Assembly: GCA_036011305.1 (NCBI GenBank)
Contig: DASCNA010000227.1
Span: 1-38,894, forward strand
Length of the DNA: 38,894 bases
Reading direction: 5' to 3'
Origin: DASCNA01 sp036011305
GTDB lineage: Bacteria; Verrucomicrobiota; Lentisphaeria; Victivallales; GWF2-38-69
Positions 7,441-16,047 of the stretch are shown in pieces. The notes beneath the pieces were generated by a model. The model was not told the origin of the DNA and made no database searches. It saw nothing but the letters and a program-made list of their open reading frames with translations. The first letter of the stretch is position 1; the number at the start of each line of letters is the position of its first letter. The translations under genes were made by a program, and so were the position numbers.

Positions 7441-8889
7441 ATGTTTGATAGAGTTAAATTTAAACTTCTGAGAAAACAGCAGAGAATGTCTGCTCAGTAT
7501 ATAGCGCAGAAAATTGGAAAATCCAGGCATGCGGTATCTGCATGGGAACTTGGTAGAAGAAACCCCAAAGAAGCTCAGATAAGAGCATTAGCAAATCTGC
7601 TGAATGTTTCAGTTTCAGAAATATCTGATTTAATAGAAATAGATAAAGTTCTTACTAAAACAGAGTATAATTTACCAAAATTCGCCGATTCATGGATTAA
7701 ATTTGCAAACTATGATGCTGAAGAATTCAAAGAGCTCCAGCGAAAAGCCGCCAGAACCTTATCTGACATCAACAATAAAATCTGTAATGAGCTGACACAA
7801 AATTCAATAGTGATAAAAGCTCTTACTACTGCAATGCCTTCAATCTTTTATGTTAAGGATGCAAATCTCAAATTCATAACAGTAAATCATCTATTTTTAA
7901 AATTAGCAGGGCTTCATTCTGAATTTAATGTTCTCGGACATGATGATTATAAATTTTTCCCCAGAATTGATGCGAAAACTAATAAAGAGGAAGATGAGAA
8001 AGTGCTCTATTCCGGCATTCAGATAATTAACAGCAAAGGATTTCTACCAGGAAGCAGGAGGAAAAAGATTGCTTTTATATCAAAAATACCAATCACTGAT
8101 AAAAACAATAAACTATTGGGTCTGGTAGGTGTTTTTACAGATATAACAAAACAGGAGGAATCAAAATTTAAGCTGGAACTGTTTAACAAAATTTTATATG
8201 AAGATCTAACTGACGGTGTATGGTTCAGTTTGTCAACAGGAAATAAGTTCATATATTTCAATAAAGCTATGGAAAAAATCTGCGGTTACTCAATTGAAGA
8301 AATCAATAAGGACAAAGAGCTATGGTTAAATATTACTCATCCTGAAGACAGACAGATAGTAATAGATACATGCTATGCTAAACCGCCTAGAGACAGTATC
8401 ATTAAATATAGGATCATAGCCAAAAACAGGCAATTAAAATGGATAAATGTTAATATTACCTGGGCAGAATATCAGGGAAAACTCTACTGCATCGGAACAG
8501 CACGTGATATCACAGCAGAAAAAAACAGAGAAACAGAGTTCCGCACTCACATCAACGCCTTTGACAACATTTCAGAAGCAGTATGGATAAGTAAAAACGG
8601 CAGAATCATATATGCAAATAAAATAATTGAGAAACTTTATGAATGCACACTCAGCGAGTTTTTAACAAAACCGATAAGACGAAAAGCAATTTGTAATATT
8701 GATAAAGACGGTAGACTAAAAAAGCGGATAGAACTTCTGAACAATTCTAATCACAACCAGATAAACCTAAAATATAAAATTATTAGAAAGGATGGTAAAA
8801 CAGTAGATGTAGAAGAAGATATATTTTTAAAAATCAATGATGATGATGCTTATCAGACCGGTATTATAAAAATACTCTCAGAATTATAA
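7441..8889 (+). CDS. XRE-family HTH regulator with three PAS domains (copy 1)
   Basis: The start at 7441 gives 482 residues and aligns with the paralogues (MFDRVKFKLLRKQ against MFYKDEFKKIRKN). The frame is open to a TTG at 7369, but that adds 24 hydrophobic residues the paralogues lack. Domains: Cro/C1-type HTH at about 6-60 (AQKIGKSRHAVSAWELG), a helical linker, then PAS at about 125-238, 247-360 and 370-482. There is no kinase, cyclase or second effector domain, so the protein is probably a ligand- or redox-sensing repressor or activator that binds DNA through its N-terminus. It faces the pyrimidine operon, its most likely target. The ligand is unknown. Confidence 0.85.
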   Translation: MFDRVKFKLLRKQQRMSAQYIAQKIGKSRHAVSAWELGRRNPKEAQIRALANLLNVSVSEISDLIEIDKVLTKTEYNLPKFADSWIKFANYDAEEFKELQRKAARTLSDINNKICNELTQNSIVIKALTTAMPSIFYVKDANLKFITVNHLFLKLAGLHSEFNVLGHDDYKFFPRIDAKTNKEEDEKVLYSGIQIINSKGFLPGSRRKKIAFISKIPITDKNNKLLGLVGVFTDITKQEESKFKLELFNKILYEDLTDGVWFSLSTGNKFIYFNKAMEKICGYSIEEINKDKELWLNITHPEDRQIVIDTCYAKPPRDSIIKYRIIAKNRQLKWINVNITWAEYQGKLYCIGTARDITAEKNRETEFRTHINAFDNISEAVWISKNGRIIYANKIIEKLYECTLSEFLTKPIRRKAICNIDKDGRLKKRIELLNNSNHNQINLKYKIIRKDGKTVDVEEDIFLKINDDDAYQTGIIKILSEL

Positions 8890-9041
8890 AAACACTTTTG
8901 GGCAAAAAAAAATCTCTAACCTGTGATATAGCAAACAAATAAATCATCTAAAGATACGTATTTACTATTGAAAAAACCTTAAATGAAATTTATATAATTA
9001 TATTAAGATATTTTTACTAATTATATCAATAGGATTCAATA

Positions 9042-9317
9042 ATGACTGTAACATTTCTCGTACTGACAGCTGCATTTGTTTTTTTTACATTTCTGATTTT
9101 CATAGCTTTAATAGTAAACAATCATTACACAAAAAAGCAGTTTAAAAAGATGGCTTCGCTTAGAAGAGATCAGGACATGACAGATATTAAAATCGCTCAG
9201 GTTTTGGAAGCTTTTAATCAATGCAGAGATTCTAATAAGACCATGGAAGAGGAAATGAAAACCCTCAATAGCAATCTTGAAAAATTTGTTAATCAGTTAA
9301 ATAGCACAAAAAAGTAA
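9042..9317 (+). CDS. small membrane-anchored coiled-coil protein (91 aa), unknown
   Basis: One hydrophobic segment at about residues 3-28 (rich in F, L, V and I) is followed by a basic KKQFKK patch and a long charged helix at about 40-88 with heptad-like spacing. The likely topology is N-terminus in the membrane with the coiled coil in the cytoplasm. An AGGATT ribosome site precedes the ATG. It stands alone between the regulator and a methyltransferase. No family recognised. Confidence 0.65.
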   Translation: MTVTFLVLTAAFVFFTFLIFIALIVNNHYTKKQFKKMASLRRDQDMTDIKIAQVLEAFNQCRDSNKTMEEEMKTLNSNLEKFVNQLNSTKK

Positions 9318-9373
9318 TTGCTTGTAATTGAGATATTCAGTTTTTCCTTAACCTTAAATATGGTTGATTTTCT

Positions 9374-9991
9374 ATGGGAATCTACGGAAAATATTTCCTC
9401 CCAAAAATAATTAATTTAGCCTGTTCCAGAACACAGTTTATGGAACAGCGCAGATTAATAGTTCCCGCAGCCAAAGGCAATGTTCTTGAAATTGGTATAG
9501 GATCAGGACTAAATTTACCATTTTATAATCTAAACAATGTAAAGCATATAACAGCAATTGAACCTTCTGAAGAGCTTATAAAATTAACTGAGAGATACAG
9601 CAACTATCTTGATATTGGTATAAAACTTATGAAAAACAATTCCGATAATATAGAATTGGAATCTTCATCAGTGGACTCTATTGTCATAACATTTACCATG
9701 TGCTCTATACGTAATATTATTAATTCTTTTGAAGAAATGAGGAGAGTTTTAAAACCGGAAGGAAAACTAATATTCTGCGAGCACGGCCTTTCTCCTGACA
9801 GGTATGTACGTAAGTGTCAAAATCTGATTACACCAATATGGAAAAAAATCAGCGGCGGATGTCATTTAGACAGACCTATTTCATCAATTATAGAAAATAA
9901 CGGTTTTAAAATTGACAGATTAGATACAAACTACAGCAAAGGTTGGAAGCCTTTAAGTTATATTTATAAAGGAACAGCAAAATTAAATTAA
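9374..9991 (+). CDS. class I SAM-dependent methyltransferase (METTL7/UbiE-like)
   Basis: A 205-residue Rossmann-fold methyltransferase. Motif I for SAM binding is VLEIGIGSGLN; the acidic residue of motif II is the E in AIEPSEEL; the VLKPEGKLIFCEHG strand and the C-terminal GGCHLDRPI segment are typical of the Methyltransf_11 / METTL7-like group. Substrates in that group are small molecules, quinones or thiols, and none can be inferred here. No clear ribosome site precedes the ATG. Confidence 0.82.
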   Translation: MGIYGKYFLPKIINLACSRTQFMEQRRLIVPAAKGNVLEIGIGSGLNLPFYNLNNVKHITAIEPSEELIKLTERYSNYLDIGIKLMKNNSDNIELESSSVDSIVITFTMCSIRNIINSFEEMRRVLKPEGKLIFCEHGLSPDRYVRKCQNLITPIWKKISGGCHLDRPISSIIENNGFKIDRLDTNYSKGWKPLSYIYKGTAKLN

Positions 9992-10072
9992 CATTTTAGA
10001 CTATTCGTTCAATAATTTGAACATATTTTCAATAAATTTATAATTTTCCATTTATCCTGAGAATAAAATAAT

Positions 10073-11257
10073 ATGAAAAAAAAAATACAGATATTATTGA
10101 CTATATTTATAGTTATTACAGCACAATATTCTTTTGGATGGGACAGCTCCGCGCATATGGTCATAGCTAAAATAGCTTATGATAATTTAACTAATAAGAC
10201 AATATCTTCTATAAATCCTATTCTTAACACACAGATAAAATATCCCGGTCAACTTAAATGTAAAGCAGTTAGCCAGGAGTTCCAAATTTGTGCTGTTGCT
10301 CCATGGCCGGATCTTATCAGATATAAAAAGACATGGATGGAAATTGATGCAAGGGAATTTTACAGACTATCTCATTATTGGGGAATTCCTATGAATATAC
10401 CTACTAATAAGTCAAAAGAAGAAAAGAAAAGAAATTTATTGAATGACAAAGCTAATATATCCACAGTGATTAATTCTTTTATTAAAACCCTCGCAACAAA
10501 GTCCACATCAACAGGTAGCAAAGTATTTGCTTTAAGATATTTAATACATGTTATAGGCGATCAGACAATGCCTCTGCATGTGTCTGATATTCGCTATAAA
10601 AACAGCAAAAATATTTATATTTCATCAAAGGGAAGCAATAATATTTTATTTGATTCCCCTTCAGATATTATCACATATTCTCACAGTAAGCAAAATTTAA
10701 AAAATATAAACAAACTTCATCTTTACTGGGATACTGGAGGCGGTTTGTTTATGCATAATGATTTCGGCAGGTATAATGTTTACCTCAACAGAAGGGCAGA
10801 AGAGCAGATAACTATACAGGCGGCAAAAATTCAAAATCGACTGAACAAGCTTAGAAACGTTGTTTATTCAGTATGTAATCCAATTGTATGGAATATAGAT
10901 TCTTACATAATTGCCGAAAAATACGTTTTCAGTAACTTGGACATCGACAAAATAACCCTCAATAAAGACGGTAAATTAGTTATCAGCAAACCAAATGCCC
11001 TTTATAAGTCAATGGTTCAGAATATTTCAAGAGTTCAAATTTTCAAAGCTGGCATAAGGCTTGCAGGTATTCTTAACGCCATATATGATCCAGAAAATGC
11101 TCCTGAAAATTATGTTGAATATATTAATTCAGTTAAATCAGATAATAAAATACCTACACTTCAACAACTTCATCCAGTACTTATCACTACCTATAAAAAT
11201 TCTGAGCTAAAAGATTACGATTTATTCGGTAATATTTTAGAAGACATTAAAAAATAA
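10073..11257 (+). CDS. secreted S1/P1-family nuclease
   Basis: A 394-residue exported phosphodiesterase or nuclease. A signal peptide covers residues 1-22 (KKK start, hydrophobic core, cleavage predicted after SFG). Cleavage there makes Trp the first mature residue and puts a His at mature position 6, exactly the Trp1/His6 zinc-binding arrangement known for P1 nuclease. Further zinc-site motifs are HVIGDQTMPLHVSD and HLYWDTGGG. S1/P1 enzymes cut single-stranded nucleic acids or act as 3'-nucleotidases; relatives include zinc phospholipase C. A periplasmic role in nucleic acid scavenging would feed the pyrimidine catabolic operon nearby (inference). Confidence 0.88.
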   Translation: MKKKIQILLTIFIVITAQYSFGWDSSAHMVIAKIAYDNLTNKTISSINPILNTQIKYPGQLKCKAVSQEFQICAVAPWPDLIRYKKTWMEIDAREFYRLSHYWGIPMNIPTNKSKEEKKRNLLNDKANISTVINSFIKTLATKSTSTGSKVFALRYLIHVIGDQTMPLHVSDIRYKNSKNIYISSKGSNNILFDSPSDIITYSHSKQNLKNINKLHLYWDTGGGLFMHNDFGRYNVYLNRRAEEQITIQAAKIQNRLNKLRNVVYSVCNPIVWNIDSYIIAEKYVFSNLDIDKITLNKDGKLVISKPNALYKSMVQNISRVQIFKAGIRLAGILNAIYDPENAPENYVEYINSVKSDNKIPTLQQLHPVLITTYKNSELKDYDLFGNILEDIKK

Positions 11258-11282
11258 AGGAACTAATTATCATTAACAATTA

Positions 11283-12128
11283 CTATACTTCTTCCATGTT
11301 GTATAAAAGTTTGATTTCTTCTTTCCAAATAGAATCATCAATCGTTTCAAGAACTATCGGCATGTTATTAAATCTTGAATCATTCATAAATATTTTAAAG
11401 AAATTCAGTCCGAGATATCCTTTCCCGATGCTCTCATGCCTGTCTTTTTTCGAAGCACATTTCACCTTTGAGTCATTTAAATGAATCCCCTTTAAATAGT
11501 TGATACCTACAAAATCTTCAAATCTGCTCATTGTATCTTTAAAGCCTGAAATATCCCTGATATCGTAACCTGCTGCATAAGTATGACATGTATCCAAACA
11601 GACACCTATTCTTGATTTATCTTTTAATTTGTCAATTATCATAGCAAAATGCTCAAATTTATATCCCATATTTGAGCCCTGTCCAGCAGTATTTTCTAAA
11701 ACTATTTTAATATTTGGAACTGCATCAAGTGCCTGCTCAATACTGTCCACAATCAAATCAATACATTCATTTTCAGTTATCTCACGCAAGTGACTTCCGG
11801 GATGAATATTCAGACACTCTAATCCCAATTCATTACATCTATTTAACTCATCAATAAAACTGTTTATAGACTTCTCTCTTTTTTCAGGAAAAGGATTTCC
11901 AAGGTTTATAAGATAACCGGCATGTGGAAGAATATATTTTGTTGAATAACTATTCTTAACCAACCCTGACTTAAATTTGCTTATATTTGTATCTGTTAAA
12001 GGTTTTGCATTCCATTGTCGTTGATTTTTAACAAAAAGAGCAAATGCCCTGGCATTTATTTTTAATGCATTGTCAATAGATTTTTCAACACCGCCTCCAG
12101 CACTTACATGGGCACCTATATATTTCAT
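11283..12128 (-). CDS. nfo: deoxyribonuclease IV (endonuclease IV, AP endonuclease)
   Basis: A 281-residue TIM-barrel enzyme of base-excision repair that nicks DNA 5' of abasic sites. Signature features are the N-terminal KYIGAHVSAGGGVEKSI, the LNIHPGSH motif, LENTAGQGSNMG, CLDTCHTYAAGYD and HLNDSK, which carry the three-zinc-site His/Glu/Asp residues. The length matches E. coli Nfo. An AAGGA ribosome site precedes the start. It ends in TAG. Confidence 0.95.
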   Translation of the reverse strand: MKYIGAHVSAGGGVEKSIDNALKINARAFALFVKNQRQWNAKPLTDTNISKFKSGLVKNSYSTKYILPHAGYLINLGNPFPEKREKSINSFIDELNRCNELGLECLNIHPGSHLREITENECIDLIVDSIEQALDAVPNIKIVLENTAGQGSNMGYKFEHFAMIIDKLKDKSRIGVCLDTCHTYAAGYDIRDISGFKDTMSRFEDFVGINYLKGIHLNDSKVKCASKKDRHESIGKGYLGLNFFKIFMNDSRFNNMPIVLETIDDSIWKEEIKLLYNMEEV

Positions 12129-12271
12129 TTATAATCCTTTACAAAACTTAAATCTGATTCATTAATAACATTATTAAAACCAATAAACTAATGAGTTATA
12201 ACATAAAACTCCAATTACTTAAAAGTCAATTAAACTTCTAAATAAAAGCTCGCAGTATCCTATATACTAAA

Positions 12272-12300
12272 AAAGCCCTCAGTTTGAAATTGAGGGCTTT
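12272..12300 (-). terminator. Rho-independent terminator on the minus strand
   Basis: A perfect 10-bp stem (12272-12281 with 12291-12300; AAAGCCCTCA / TGAGGGCTTT) has a 9-base loop. On the minus strand it is followed by a T-run, and it sits 25 bases past the stop of the 49-residue ORF, which it presumably terminates. Confidence 0.85.
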
Positions 12301-12325
12301 GAAATTACAACTAGTGATTTTAAAT

Positions 12326-12475
12326 CTATTTAAGATCTGCTAAAGCCTGTCTAATATTTTCTTTAGCTCTGCTTACCAGTGTATGAACATGAGTGTTTGT
12401 AACTGCATGCTGATTTATACTGTTGATATCACCTAACAAGTTACTCAATTCTTTTGTCAAATCTTCTTTACTCAT
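12326..12475 (-). CDS. small protein (49 aa), unknown
   Basis: A short ORF with a GTAAGG ribosome site, starting MSKEDLTKELSNLL and ending RQALADLK. It is predicted to be mostly helical with a His-containing centre (NQHAVTNTHVHTL). It has its own perfect terminator, so it is a discrete transcription unit. It is divergent from XRE-PAS copy 2 across a 374-base gap full of symmetric sequence. Not recognised, and not an obvious member of the 40-residue peptide family. Confidence 0.72.
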   Translation of the reverse strand: MSKEDLTKELSNLLGDINSINQHAVTNTHVHTLVSRAKENIRQALADLK

Positions 12476-12849
12476 AATTACCTTACTCCATTTTTATAAC
12501 TTAAAACTTTTTATGTAAATAAAAAAATATTTCATTAACTTATTCAATTAATTTACTTGATACTGATGAAGAACTCTTAAGCGAATCAAATTAATCTAAA
12601 TATTAAATATAAACCTTAAACACAACACAAGTATATATTAAATACTTTTAAGTTTATTCAATTCTCCTCCCCGCCAAAGTATCCAAATAAATATGTTAAA
12701 TTTAAATTAATAAAACTATATTAATTCTAATTTAACATATATAAAAATAGAGTTTCAAATTGTAATTACAAAATAACAATATATTTTTATATAGATATAT
12801 TTTCGCAACTATTGCTTATTTTTAAACAATAAACATAAACTTCGCAACT
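12476..12849. promoter_or_regulatory. 374-base divergent intergenic region with symmetric elements
   Basis: No gene was seen. The region lies between the divergent 49-residue ORF and XRE-PAS copy 2. It holds a long imperfect palindrome (12691-12740), an 11-bp direct repeat (12802 and 12841) and a smaller inverted repeat AAGTAT/ATACTT (12629-12634 and 12642-12647). Both promoters must be here; none could be pinned down in such AT-rich sequence. Confidence 0.4.
12691..12740. repeat. long inverted repeat, 22-bp arms
   Basis: Arms at 12691-12712 and 12719-12740 pair at 20 of 22 positions around a 6-base loop. They are AT-rich, with TGTTAAATT / AATTTAACA at the outer ends. There is no T-run after it, so it is not a normal terminator. 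It may be a large operator, a cruciform-forming site or a remnant of a small mobile repeat. Confidence 0.6.
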
Positions 12850-12851
12850 AT
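12802..12851 (+). repeat. 11-bp direct repeat at the start of XRE-PAS copy 2
   Basis: TTCGCAACTAT occurs at 12802-12812 and again at 12841-12851, where it overlaps the ATG of the regulator. The 39-bp spacing is close to four helical turns. This placement would suit autoregulation. Confidence 0.45.
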
Positions 12852-14298
12852 GGCTATATTTATAAACAGTAGAAAAATTAAAGAAATAAGAAAAAAAAGA
12901 AAAATATCTCAAGCTAAGCTGGGAAAAATATTAGGTAAATCTCCAAGAACAATTTGGGGATGGGAAAACGGTGATCATATTCCAAGTATTCCTGAAATTA
13001 AATTACTTGCCAGTTCATTAGGCGTATTTGTAAATGATATATCTAATCTTAACCCTGATTCAACCTCTATTAGCAATATTTATATATCAGATCAAAAGAA
13101 GAAATTCAATAAAATTCATAATGAAATTTCAAAGCAGCTTTCAATAGAAAAACAGGCATATATTGATACTCTTAGAAGTGATTTATTAAAAGCAGACAAG
13201 GAAAATAAATACCTTCTTCAGCAAAACAATAATTATCGGAAAATATTTAACAGATTAGAAACATATTTATATACAAAAGATACTAAGCTTAGATTTACTG
13301 AAACTAATTCAGCTTTTAAGACAGCATTTAATATATCTGATGAAGAGCTCCTGGGTAAAAATAACGATGAGATATTTCATAATGAATTTAATGAAATAAC
13401 AAGATTTGAACAGGAAGTACTTGAAACAGGAATACGAAAAACAAACTGCAGATTAGAGATTCCAGGATTTGGCAGAAAAAAGAAAGGCCTATTATCCATA
13501 TTCCCTGTAAATGATAAAGATGGCAGATTAATCAGCCTGGTTTGCAGTATTAGAGATATAACGTCAATCACAAATGTTTATAAAAATATGGGAATTCTTG
13601 AAAACTCTATCAATAAATTTAATGATGTTGTATGGATAAAACAGCTAATGCCCTCTCCTCATTATTTCTATGTCAGCAATGCATCACTGCTTGTTTTTGG
13701 AAGAGAACCTGATGAATTCTATAATAATCAGAACATCTGGAAAGAAGTCATTCACTATAATGACAAAAACAAGGCTATTAGCATAAAAAAATACTCATCT
13801 TTTCCTATAACACAGGAATATAGAATATTTCTTCCTGACGGCACAATTAAATGGATTAGGAATAAAATATATATTAACAGGAAAGAAAATACAATTTTCG
13901 GAATTACTGGCGATATTACAGAACAAAAAGAGCTTGAAGACAGATATTACGTTTTAGACAAACTCTTTAATGACGTTTCAACTGAGTACACCTGGGTTTC
14001 TGAATTACTGCCTAAATACAGATTTCTATTTGTCAGTGATGGTATAGCAAAACTTTTTGAACTTAAAAAACAGGATTTATTTATGAATCCAACTTCATGG
14101 CAATCACGAGTCAATACTGAGGATCTTCCATACATACTCAAATCTTTAGCTAAAGGTCAATATCCATTAAAACTTCGTTATAAAATAAACTTACAGAACG
14201 GAAAAATTATCAGCATTGAAGAAAAAGTTATAAAGGAAGAAATTCACCATAAAACATACACAGCCGGCATCATACAAAAAATAGATAAAATTAATTAA
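12850..14298 (+). CDS. XRE-family HTH regulator with three PAS domains (copy 2)
   Basis: 482 residues, the same length and architecture as copy 1. HTH at about 6-60 (AKLGKILGKSPRTIWGWENG), a basic/Gln-rich coiled-coil linker at about 85-130, then PAS-like domains at about 132-240, 255-365 and 370-480 (TITEQKEL-type motifs end each PAS). No output domain other than the HTH. There is no Shine-Dalgarno site before the ATG, and the ATG overlaps a direct repeat. The N-terminal residues before the HTH differ from those of copies 3 and 4. Likely target: its own promoter and the divergent 49-residue ORF. Confidence 0.84.
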   Translation: MAIFINSRKIKEIRKKRKISQAKLGKILGKSPRTIWGWENGDHIPSIPEIKLLASSLGVFVNDISNLNPDSTSISNIYISDQKKKFNKIHNEISKQLSIEKQAYIDTLRSDLLKADKENKYLLQQNNNYRKIFNRLETYLYTKDTKLRFTETNSAFKTAFNISDEELLGKNNDEIFHNEFNEITRFEQEVLETGIRKTNCRLEIPGFGRKKKGLLSIFPVNDKDGRLISLVCSIRDITSITNVYKNMGILENSINKFNDVVWIKQLMPSPHYFYVSNASLLVFGREPDEFYNNQNIWKEVIHYNDKNKAISIKKYSSFPITQEYRIFLPDGTIKWIRNKIYINRKENTIFGITGDITEQKELEDRYYVLDKLFNDVSTEYTWVSELLPKYRFLFVSDGIAKLFELKKQDLFMNPTSWQSRVNTEDLPYILKSLAKGQYPLKLRYKINLQNGKIISIEEKVIKEEIHHKTYTAGIIQKIDKIN

Positions 14299-14473
14299 TT
14301 TCTGATCTATTTTTTATCAATAACTCAATTGAAGTTCACAACTGTAATTTCAAGCATAAATAAAAATTATACCGGCCAGTCAATACACTTTATTTTAATA
14401 CCATTAAATTGAAAAGATGTATTCATTCTCATACAATTAAGAACTTCTAATCAAATAACCCCATTGTCTGTCA

Positions 14474-15718
14474 TCAAGAAAGGATTTTTATTAGTTCTTT
14501 TTTAGAAAGATTAGTCAATTCTGTTATTTTATTAAAATTAAAACCTGATTTTTGCAATGATTTCACTATTTCAATATTACGATCAAGAATCCCTTTTTCA
14601 TATGCGAATCTTTTATCATATTCATTTTGTTCAACAGTTATTTTCTGATCAGAAATATCTCTTATGAATCCAAAGCTGAATTCTTCATCGTTAATTTTCT
14701 CCACATAGAAGTTATGTTCAAGTTTTCGAACTATACCATCATTTCTCTTAATTCTGTATGTGAACTTACTGCTCTCTGTATTAAATACTTTTTTAACATT
14801 TTCTCTGTCTTCTTTAACAACTAACTCCTGCCATTTATTTATGTTAGAATACATCTCATTTTTATTAATTTTAAATAATTTTTGAAATGCATCATTTATA
14901 TATAAATAGTGTTTATAAGGCTTTTCTTTCAGTATCCAAATTACTAGATCAAGCTTATCTAAAATGGACTCCATATAAAAATATTTTTTCTTTGCCAGTT
15001 CATCTGAGGTAATATCTATTATTGTTCCTATTATTCCTGTAACTTTTTTTGATTCATCTATTATAGGTTTTACTGTCGCCAACCCTGTTCCTTTAATGAA
15101 AGATGTGCTGTAGATAGGAATCTTCACATCTGTTATTGACTGTCCAGTTTCCTTTACTTTTTGTTCCAGTTCAGTTAACTCATTCCAGGCATATTTTGAA
15201 TCCCAAATTTCGCTGTTCCTCTTCCTGTAAACAATGCTTTTATCAGGGAAATTAAAGTAAGATGCAAAGTAGTTATTTGTATAAATGTATCTTAACTGTT
15301 TATCTTTAGCATATACAAAAAAATTAAAAGAATTAACCAACTCTGACATATATATTCTGGCATTATCAAGGTTTCTTGACTCCCATAACAATAATTCTAC
15401 CTGCTTCTGTAATTTTATTAATATTTGCTGTTTTTCTGTTTCTGTTTTTCCTGCAAAGTCATATATGGACTTATCAAGTGCATCTAATTTATCATAGTAA
15501 AGTGGAGTGTTTTCATATTTCTCATGAAGATCTGATATTTCAGAAACTAATACTCCCATTGCTTTGGCCATATTTCTGATATTATATTCACTTGGAATAT
15601 TAATTCCCACTTCCCAACGCATCAAAGTCTTTGCAGATTTTCCTATTTGCCTTGACAGAGCAGCACGGGTAATTTTTTTGTTTTTTCTGATTTTTTTAAA
15701 TTCATCTTTATAAAACAT
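14474..15718 (-). CDS. XRE-family HTH regulator with two PAS domains (copy 3)
   Basis: 414 residues. HTH at about 5-60 (RQIGKSAKTLMRWEVG), helical linker to about 115, PAS at about 125-235 and 245-355, then a C-terminal tail (YEKGILDRNIEIVKSL, later ITELTNLSKKELIKIL). That tail resembles the helical ends of Rpn/PD-(D/E)XK-type proteins (inference from pattern). A GAGGT ribosome site precedes the ATG. The first 330 or so residues are strongly similar to copy 4. It is divergent from the glycyl-radical operon and is its probable regulator, with two boxed sites in the shared intergenic region. Confidence 0.87.
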   Translation of the reverse strand: MFYKDEFKKIRKNKKITRAALSRQIGKSAKTLMRWEVGINIPSEYNIRNMAKAMGVLVSEISDLHEKYENTPLYYDKLDALDKSIYDFAGKTETEKQQILIKLQKQVELLLWESRNLDNARIYMSELVNSFNFFVYAKDKQLRYIYTNNYFASYFNFPDKSIVYRKRNSEIWDSKYAWNELTELEQKVKETGQSITDVKIPIYSTSFIKGTGLATVKPIIDESKKVTGIIGTIIDITSDELAKKKYFYMESILDKLDLVIWILKEKPYKHYLYINDAFQKLFKINKNEMYSNINKWQELVVKEDRENVKKVFNTESSKFTYRIKRNDGIVRKLEHNFYVEKINDEEFSFGFIRDISDQKITVEQNEYDKRFAYEKGILDRNIEIVKSLQKSGFNFNKITELTNLSKKELIKILS

Positions 15719-15745
15719 AGCTCAATACCTCAAAGTTCAATAAGT

Positions 15746-15798
15746 GGCCTTATGTCCTATTTATCAAGTAAATATAACATAATTAGGGATATATGTCC
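15746..15798. promoter_or_regulatory. paired operator-like boxes upstream of the glycyl-radical operon
   Basis: Two boxes, GGCC-TTAT-GTCC (15746-15757) and GGAT-ATAT-GTCC (15787-15798), start 41 bp apart in the 207-base gap between XRE-PAS copy 3 and the operon. The region upstream of copy 4 has matching boxes at the same 41-bp spacing. The general form is an imperfect palindrome with GTCC-type arms and a 4-base centre, a plausible size for a XRE dimer. Confidence 0.5.
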
Positions 15799-15925
15799 AC
15801 TTTTATCTATAGATTAATGTATGAAATAACCTGCAATTGCCTATTAGAAAGGTAACATTAGAAATGTCAACAAATTACTAATAACAAAGTATTTAACTAA
15901 AAATAATCAATTTAAGGTAAAAGCA

Positions 15926-16045
15926 ATGCAAATACATAGAAATGGATTAAAAAAGTTTAAAAACTTCCTGAAATCAATAGATAGAACAGGAATAGAGTTA
16001 TCAAAAATGTATGATGGAGTACTACAACTCAAAGAAAGGAAGTAA
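15926..16045 (+). CDS. 39-aa leader peptide of the glycyl-radical operon, probable distant member of the small-peptide family
   Basis: A short ORF with an AAGGT ribosome site, ending two bases before the glycyl-radical enzyme ATG; the ribosome site of that gene (GAAAGGAAG) lies inside its last codons. It is lysine-rich and helical (GLKKFKNFLKSIDRTGIELS). From F11 to Y29 it aligns without gaps to peptide 2 of the tandem array, sharing F, Y/F, L, G, I/L, L/M and Y at the same spacing. Size and basic start also match. It could be a translational leader, a small regulator or a subunit; no function is known. Confidence 0.65.
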   Translation: MQIHRNGLKKFKNFLKSIDRTGIELSKMYDGVLQLKERK

Positions 16046-16047
16046 TC

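Noticed and set aside
12691..12740. CRISPR or insertion-sequence terminal repeat
   Set aside because: It is a single palindrome with no spacer array, no transposase and no target-site duplication.
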